From Streptomyces sp. SA15 (GTDB lineage Bacteria > Actinomycetota > Actinomycetes > Streptomycetales > Streptomycetaceae): DNA of 64,000 nucleotides. The position numbers were made by a program, and so were the translations under genes. The notes beneath the pieces were generated by a model. That model made no database searches, was not told the origin of the DNA, and saw only the letters and a program-made list of their open reading frames with translations. How positions within the stretch are numbered: position 1 is the stretch's first letter; every line of letters starts with the position of its first letter. Shown here piece after piece: positions 60,131-64,000 of the stretch. The stretch spans positions 186,001 to 250,000 of the forward strand of contig NZ_NTGE01000093.1 of assembly GCF_002291145.1 (NCBI RefSeq), read 5' to 3'.

Positions 60131-61156
60131 TCAGAGATCCCGGGGCTTGCCCACTCGGACGGGGCCGCCGCTGGTGACGGACTCGATGGCGGCGAGGGCG
60201 ATGGACAGGGCGGCGCGGGCGTCCTCGCCGGTGGCGGACGGGGTGCGTCCGGTGCGGACGCTGTCGGTGAAGTCGGCGAGTTCGGCCACGTAGGCGTCGT
60301 GGAAGAGGTGCTGGTCGTAGGTGACGCACTCGGCGGTGACACCGTCGGGGCCGTATGCGGTCAGGTGGGTGCGGCGGATGTCGCCCATGGTGAGCATGCC
60401 GGTCGAGCCGAGGACCTCGGCGCGTACGTCGTAGCCGTAGACGGCCTGGAAGCTGGCCTCGGCGGTGGCGAGGGCGCCGTTGTCGAAGCGGATGGTGACG
60501 ACGGCGGTGTCGAGCAGGCCGCGGTCCTTGAAGTCGGGGCGGACCAGGGCGTCTGCCATCGCGGAGACCTCGACGGGTTCGGCGCCGGGGTTGAGGTGGC
60601 CCAGGACGTCGAAGTCGTGGATGAGGGTCTCCAGGAAGATCGTCCACGGCGGGATACGGGCAGGGTCGGCCAGTTCGGGGTCGCGGGTGAGCGAGCGCAG
60701 CAGCTGCGGTGTGCTGATGGCGCCGGCGGCGATCTTCTCGTGTGCGGCCCTGAACCCCGGGTCGTAGCGGCGGTTGAAGCCCACCTGGAGCGGTACGCCC
60801 GCGTCGGCGGCGGCCGCGATGGCGCGGTCGGCCTCTGCCAGGGTGACGGCCATGGGCTTCTCGCAGTAGACCGCCTTGCCCGCCTTGGCCGCCGCCTCGA
60901 CGAGGCCGGCGTGGGTGCGGGCCGGGGTGGCGATCACCACGCCGTCGAGATGCGGGGCGGTGAGCAGTTCACCTATGTCCGTGTAGGTGGTGGCGCAGCC
61001 CAGCCGGTCGCCCAGGCGCTGCGCGGCGCCCGGGGCGGGATCGGCGATTGCGGCGAGCCGGACGCCCGGGAGCCGGTGGGCGAGGGTCTCGGCGTGGAAC
61101 GAACCCATGCGGCCGGCGCCGATGAGGCCGACTGCGAGAGGCTGTTGGGCGGTCAT
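60131..61156 (-). CDS. Gfo/Idh/MocA-family dehydrogenase (inositol 2-dehydrogenase-like)
   Basis: 341 residues. NAD fold VGLIGAGRMGSFHAETLAHRLPGVRLAAIADP, DGVVIATPARTHAGLVEAAAKAGKAVYCEKPMAVTLAEADRAI (EKP lysine) and GFNRRYDPGFRAAHEKI, IHDFDVLGHLNPGAEP (catalytic D and H). Such enzymes oxidise inositol, other polyols or sugars. With the isomerase upstream and LacI regulator it looks like a sugar or polyol catabolic operon. GGAG precedes the ATG. The 342-base gap to the isomerase gene is almost filled by a mobile element. Confidence 0.9.
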   Translation of the reverse strand: MTAQQPLAVGLIGAGRMGSFHAETLAHRLPGVRLAAIADPAPGAAQRLGDRLGCATTYTDIGELLTAPHLDGVVIATPARTHAGLVEAAAKAGKAVYCEKPMAVTLAEADRAIAAAADAGVPLQVGFNRRYDPGFRAAHEKIAAGAISTPQLLRSLTRDPELADPARIPPWTIFLETLIHDFDVLGHLNPGAEPVEVSAMADALVRPDFKDRGLLDTAVVTIRFDNGALATAEASFQAVYGYDVRAEVLGSTGMLTMGDIRRTHLTAYGPDGVTAECVTYDQHLFHDAYVAELADFTDSVRTGRTPSATGEDARAALSIALAAIESVTSGGPVRVGKPRDL

Positions 61157-61207
61157 GAGGTGCTCCGTACGTCGTCGTCAGGGGTGGTCACGGGGGCCGT
61201 GGCGGTC

Positions 61208-61480
61208 AGGGCCTGTGTCACATCTCCGGTCGGATCAGCGCGCGGCGGCGATGGGGGTGCCCCCGCGCGAGCCGAGCGAAGCCGGTTCGAGCGTGGGGGA
61301 GCGTGCGATCGCCAGGCGCCGGAGCGCACTCGATGGAGGTCCCCGCGCGAGGGTGTTCGAGCGTGGGGGAGGAGCCACGTGGGCGGTTCGGCAACGCGGC
61401 TGGGGGCCTCACGCCCTTGAGGCAGTGGGGGAGTGCCTGCCAGGCGTCGCGTGCCCGACCGGGGATGTGACACAGGCTCT
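61208..61480. mobile_element. MITE-like element, 273 bp, inside the sugar operon
   Basis: 26-bp inverted ends (left at 61208-61233, right at 61455-61480; inner core CCTGTGTCACATC) match at 24 of 26 positions. There is no coding frame. It shares GCAGTGGGGGAG, GAGCGAAGCCG and the TGTCACAT end motif with the element at 20274-20542, so both belong to one family. It separates two genes that would otherwise be tightly spaced. Confidence 0.75.
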
Positions 61481-61498
61481 CAGGGGTCTCAGAGGTCC

Positions 61499-62281
61499 TC
61501 AGAGGGTGAAGGCGGAGCGGAAGCGCTCCAGGGCGAGCTCGCTGTCGTCGGAGGCCCACGCCTCCATCGCGACCGTGCCCTCGTAGCCGAGCTCTTTGAG
61601 GGCGCGGGCGACGGCGGGGTAGTTGATCTCCCCGGTTCCGGGTTCGCGGCGGCCGGGGACGTCGGCCACCTGGATCTCGCCGATCAGGCCCAGCGTATGG
61701 GCCCTGCGGACCAGCTCGATCAGATTCCCCTCGCCGATCTGCGCGTGGTACAGGTCCAGATTCATCCGCAGCCCGGGCCGGTCCACCGCCTGGACCAGGG
61801 CCAGAGTGTCGGCGGCCGTCGCGAACGGCACACCGGGGTGGTCGACGGCCGTGTTGAGGTTCTCCAGTGTGAAGACCACCCCGGTGTTCTCGCCCAGTTC
61901 GGCGAGGCGGGTGAGCGTGCGATGGGCGGCGATCCACATCTCCCCCGTGGCCGGACCGGTCACCGGCACCACCGGCAGGCCCTCGCCGTCCAGTCCGGTG
62001 CCGTGCAGGTTCAGCCGGGAGCAGCCCAGTTGCTCGGCCGCACGGACCGACTCCTGGGCGGTGCGCAGGAGTTCGTCCGCACCCTCCTCGTCGGTCAGAC
62101 CGCCGCGGATGTAGCCGGTCATGGAGGAGAACTCGGCAGGGGTCCGGGCCAGGGCGTCCAGGTCGTGCCGGGTCCAGTCCCAGATCTCGACCTGGAAGCC
62201 GGCGTCGTGGATACGCCGTGCCCGCTCGTCGATCGGCAGATCCAGGAACACCATCTCGGCGCAGACCGCCAGTGCGTACAT
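61499..62281 (-). CDS. TIM-barrel sugar isomerase/epimerase, hydroxypyruvate isomerase-like
   Basis: 260 residues. AEMVFLDLPIDERARRIHDAGFQVEIWDW, GLTDEEGADELLRTAQESVRAAEQLGCSRLNLHGT, VVFTLENLNTAVDHPGVPFATAADTLALV (metal glutamate), LRMNLDLYHAQIGEGNLIELV, GEIQVADVPGRREPGTGEINYPAVARALKELGYEGTVAMEAW. This is the xylose-isomerase-like AP endonuclease fold with the Hyi/OtnI pattern. ATG 62281 is preferred over GTG 62287 because GAGAAGG is nine bases upstream. It is divergent from the LacI gene and probably repressed by it. Confidence 0.88.
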   Translation of the reverse strand: MYALAVCAEMVFLDLPIDERARRIHDAGFQVEIWDWTRHDLDALARTPAEFSSMTGYIRGGLTDEEGADELLRTAQESVRAAEQLGCSRLNLHGTGLDGEGLPVVPVTGPATGEMWIAAHRTLTRLAELGENTGVVFTLENLNTAVDHPGVPFATAADTLALVQAVDRPGLRMNLDLYHAQIGEGNLIELVRRAHTLGLIGEIQVADVPGRREPGTGEINYPAVARALKELGYEGTVAMEAWASDDSELALERFRSAFTL

Positions 62282-62311
62282 CGCCACGTACCTTCTCTCC
62301 GCTGTGGTTCG

Positions 62312-62458
62312 CTAGAACGTCCAGCTACTGCAACGTCCTAGCTACTGGAGCGTCCTAGCTACTAGAACGTTCTAGCGCCAGCTCTTGGGCAGCAGTACGC
62401 CAGCCGCCGTGCACCCATGTCAAGACGTCGGTGGCCGAAGACAGCTAGAACGTTCTAT
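62312..62458. promoter_or_regulatory. LacI operator array between the isomerase and regulator genes
   Basis: A perfect palindrome CTAGAACGTTCTAG lies at 62362-62375 and a one-mismatch copy CTAGAACGTTCTAT at 62445-62458. Degenerate copies centred near 62318, 62334 and 62351 precede the first (each with ACGTCC or GCGTCC), at a 16-17 bp period. The central CG step in an inverted repeat is typical of LacI-family sites. Confidence 0.8.
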
Positions 62459-62499
62459 AGTCAGCGCTCGAGGTGACGTCCCCGACCAGGGAGGACACA

Positions 62500-63522
62500 G
62501 TGCCAGGGAACCCGGCGGGGCCCGGCGGAAAGCGGCCGACGCTCGCCGACGTGGCGGCGCGGGCGGGCGTGTCCACGGCGCTGGTCTCCATCGTGATGCG
62601 CGGCGCGAAGGGCGCCGGCTCGGCCACCCGTGAGCGTGTCCTGCAGGCCGCGCGGGAGATCGGTTACCGTCCGGACGCCCGGGCGCGACTGCTGCGCAGC
62701 CACCGTTCCCAGTTGCTCGGTGTGCAGTTCGGCCTCCAGCATCCGTTCCACTCCGACCTCGTCGAGGGCATCTACGCGGCGGCCGAACCGGCCGGTTACC
62801 AGATCGTGTTGAGCGCCGTGGCCGCGAGACGCGGCGAACAGCGCGCCGTCGAGACGCTGCTCGCCGACCGGTGCGAGGCGCTGATCCTGCTCGGCCCGCA
62901 GGCCCCCGCCGCGCGGCTGGCGGAACTCGCCGGGCAGCTGCCCGTCGTCTCCGTGGCCCGGCGGCTGCGGCCGTCGATCCCCGGCCTGGAGGTCGTGCGG
63001 ACCGCCGACGACGAAGGAGCCCGCCAGGCCGTGGACCACCTCGTCGCTCTGGGCCACCGCGACATCGCCCACATCGACGGCGGCCGGGCACCGGGCGCAG
63101 CCGACCGGCGCCGTGGCTACCGCACCGCCATGAACCGCCACGGCCTGGGCGGACACATCCGCATCCTCGCCGGCGGGCTGACCGAGGAGGACGGCGCCGC
63201 GGCCGCCCGGACGCTGTCGGCGGCCCGCCCGCGCCCCACCGCCGTGATGGCCTTCAACGACCGCTGCGCGACCGGCGTTCTCGACACCTTCCTCCGCTCC
63301 GGCGTCGCGGTCCCCGGCGACATCTCCGTCGTAGGCTTCGACGACAGCCACCTGGCCCGCCTGGCCCACATCGACCTCACCACCGTCGGACAGGACATCC
63401 CCCGCCTCGCCCACCTCGCCGTCGGCCGGGCCGTCGCACGCCTGGAGGGCGACGAGATCCCCGCCGGGGAACAGGTCATCGCCCCCCGCCTTGTCATCCG
63501 GGGCACGACCGCTCCGCCCTGA
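62500..63522 (+). CDS. LacI-family transcriptional repressor
   Basis: 340 residues. HTH RPTLADVAARAGVSTALVSIVMRGAKGAGSATRERVLQAAREIGYRPDARARLLRS, then the periplasmic-binding-like sensor domain (LLGVQFGLQHPFHSDLVEGIYAAAEPAGY, LILLGPQAPAARLAELAGQLPVVSVAR, AVMAFNDRCATGVLDTFLRSGVAVPGDISVVGFDDSHLARLAHIDLTTVGQD). GTG 62500 is chosen because GGGAGG lies five bases before it; GTG 62473 has no site. It faces the isomerase gene across the operator array. Confidence 0.92.
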   Translation: MPGNPAGPGGKRPTLADVAARAGVSTALVSIVMRGAKGAGSATRERVLQAAREIGYRPDARARLLRSHRSQLLGVQFGLQHPFHSDLVEGIYAAAEPAGYQIVLSAVAARRGEQRAVETLLADRCEALILLGPQAPAARLAELAGQLPVVSVARRLRPSIPGLEVVRTADDEGARQAVDHLVALGHRDIAHIDGGRAPGAADRRRGYRTAMNRHGLGGHIRILAGGLTEEDGAAAARTLSAARPRPTAVMAFNDRCATGVLDTFLRSGVAVPGDISVVGFDDSHLARLAHIDLTTVGQDIPRLAHLAVGRAVARLEGDEIPAGEQVIAPRLVIRGTTAPP

Positions 63523-63526
63523 GCCT

Positions 63527-63546
63527 CAGGCCCGCACAAGGGCCTG
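63527..63546 (+). terminator. Short hairpin after the LacI gene
   Basis: CAGGCCC-GCACAA-GGGCCTG, a 7-bp stem starting four bases after the stop codon. Confidence 0.5.
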
Positions 63547-63559
63547 GAAGCCCAGGGCG

Positions 63560-63706
63560 ACACCCGCTCGGCTGATCGACGCGCTGAAACAACGGATGCG
63601 CGACCGTCATACGGATGTCAGAGGGTCGGCGCCCGCCGACACTCAGGTGATCGTAGAGCCATCCCCGGTTGACGCCGATCCTCTCGGCGTGCAGCCATTC
63701 TTCGCG
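63560..63706 (-). pseudogene. Possible LLM-oxidoreductase scrap
   Basis: A minus-strand frame encodes REEWLHAERIGVNRGWLYDHL, which resembles the AERLGFDxxWxYDHL N-terminal strand of luciferase-like enzymes, then loses similarity. No start, no end, no ribosome site. It lies five bases beyond the P450 stop. Could be chance. Confidence 0.25.
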
Positions 63707-63710
63707 CGGC

Positions 63711-64000
63711 CTACCGGGTGAGCCGTACCGGCAGGCTCCGCGGACCGCGGATCATCATTCCCGGGCGCCAGGTGATCGCTGCCGGGTGGATGTCGAGGGC
63801 CAGGCCGGGACAGCGTTCCAACAGCGTTCTGATGGCGATGCGCGCCTCCAGGCGGGCCAGCGGCGCCCCCAGGCAGTGGTGGATGCCGTGTCCGAAGGCC
63901 ACATGGCCGCGGGCGTCACGGGAGATGTCGAAGCGGTCGGGTGCGGGGAAGCGCACGGGATCGCGGTTGGCGTCGGCCAGGGCGACGAGGACGAGTTCGC
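63711..64000 (-). CDS. Cytochrome P450, C-terminal part (N-terminus beyond window)
   Basis: 96 complete codons are visible, ending in TAG at 63711-63713. The heme-binding loop HVAFGHGIHHCLGAPLARLEARIAIRTLL contains the FGxGxHxCxG signature with the thiolate cysteine; upstream LADANRDPVRFPAPDRFDISRDARG is the meander region. Bacterial soluble P450 of the CYP105/107 style; substrate unknown. The reductase partner is not in the window. Confidence 0.92.
   Translation of the reverse strand, partial: ELVLVALADANRDPVRFPAPDRFDISRDARGHVAFGHGIHHCLGAPLARLEARIAIRTLLERCPGLALDIHPAAITWRPGMMIRGPRSLPVRLTR

Noticed and set aside
1..64000. CRISPR arrays, tRNA/rRNA genes, transposases, attachment sites
   Set aside because: Looked for repeat-spacer arrays, cloverleaf-like ends and DDE transposase motifs; none was found. 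The only short repeats are the tandem and MITE-like ones listed.

Overview
The window reads as a high-GC actinomycete chromosome, most likely Streptomyces. The evidence is GC-rich third codon positions, GTG starts, many ATGA/GTGA stop-start overlaps, SARP, LAL-LuxR and MmyB-type XRE regulators, and rare in-frame TTA codons (the bldA signal) confined to a few regulator and accessory genes. The species cannot be named from the sequence. No tRNA, rRNA, CRISPR array or intact insertion sequence was seen.

Layout. 1-4346 is housekeeping: a TrkA/RCK potassium regulator (cut by the window edge), a 31-residue membrane peptide, a KimA-like potassium transporter and a TRAM-domain RNA uracil methyltransferase. 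4347-5465 is a graveyard holding a kinase N-terminal stub joined to a truncated AbiEii-type nucleotidyltransferase. 5466-20259 holds tailoring-type oxidoreductases (a flavin reductase, a quinone-oxidoreductase-like enzyme, two luciferase-like monooxygenases), an MFS pump with an ArsR regulator, a SARP, a LAL regulator with two TTA codons, a type II thioesterase behind two tiny overlapping ORFs, two MmyB-type XRE regulators (one with a TTA codon) and a metallo-beta-lactamase-fold hydrolase.

20715-27187 is a compact candidate small-molecule locus: MFS pump, AvrD homologue, P-loop NTPase, KAS III, acyl carrier protein, HAD phosphatase and a second paralogous NTPase. By analogy with AvrD/syringolide and AfsA/gamma-butyrolactone chemistry it could make a secreted acyl-sugar signal.

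27310-41871 looks like one catabolic programme. A BCCT betaine transporter, flavin reductase, luciferase-type monooxygenase, alpha/beta hydrolase and aldehyde dehydrogenase match the enzyme classes of trigonelline (N-methylnicotinate) ring cleavage, which releases methylamine. They lie beside gamma-glutamylmethylamide synthetase, the three N-methylglutamate synthase subunits and a monomeric sarcosine-oxidase-like flavoenzyme, which would assimilate methylamine. Two GntR-style repeats and a palindrome sit on the divergent promoters.

42083-50539 is a complete type II Wadjet (JetABCD) anti-plasmid system. It is followed on the same strand by an unrecognised 767-residue protein and a 2054-residue P-loop ATPase, both with a TTA codon. 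This pair is my best candidate for an undescribed (probably defence) module.

59332-63522 is a decayed sugar or polyol operon: a fumarylacetoacetase-family pseudogene fused to a response-regulator scrap, a Gfo/Idh/MocA dehydrogenase, a TIM-barrel isomerase and a divergent LacI regulator with an elaborate operator array. A MITE-like element sits inside it, related to one at 20274-20542. The window ends in the C-terminal part of a cytochrome P450.
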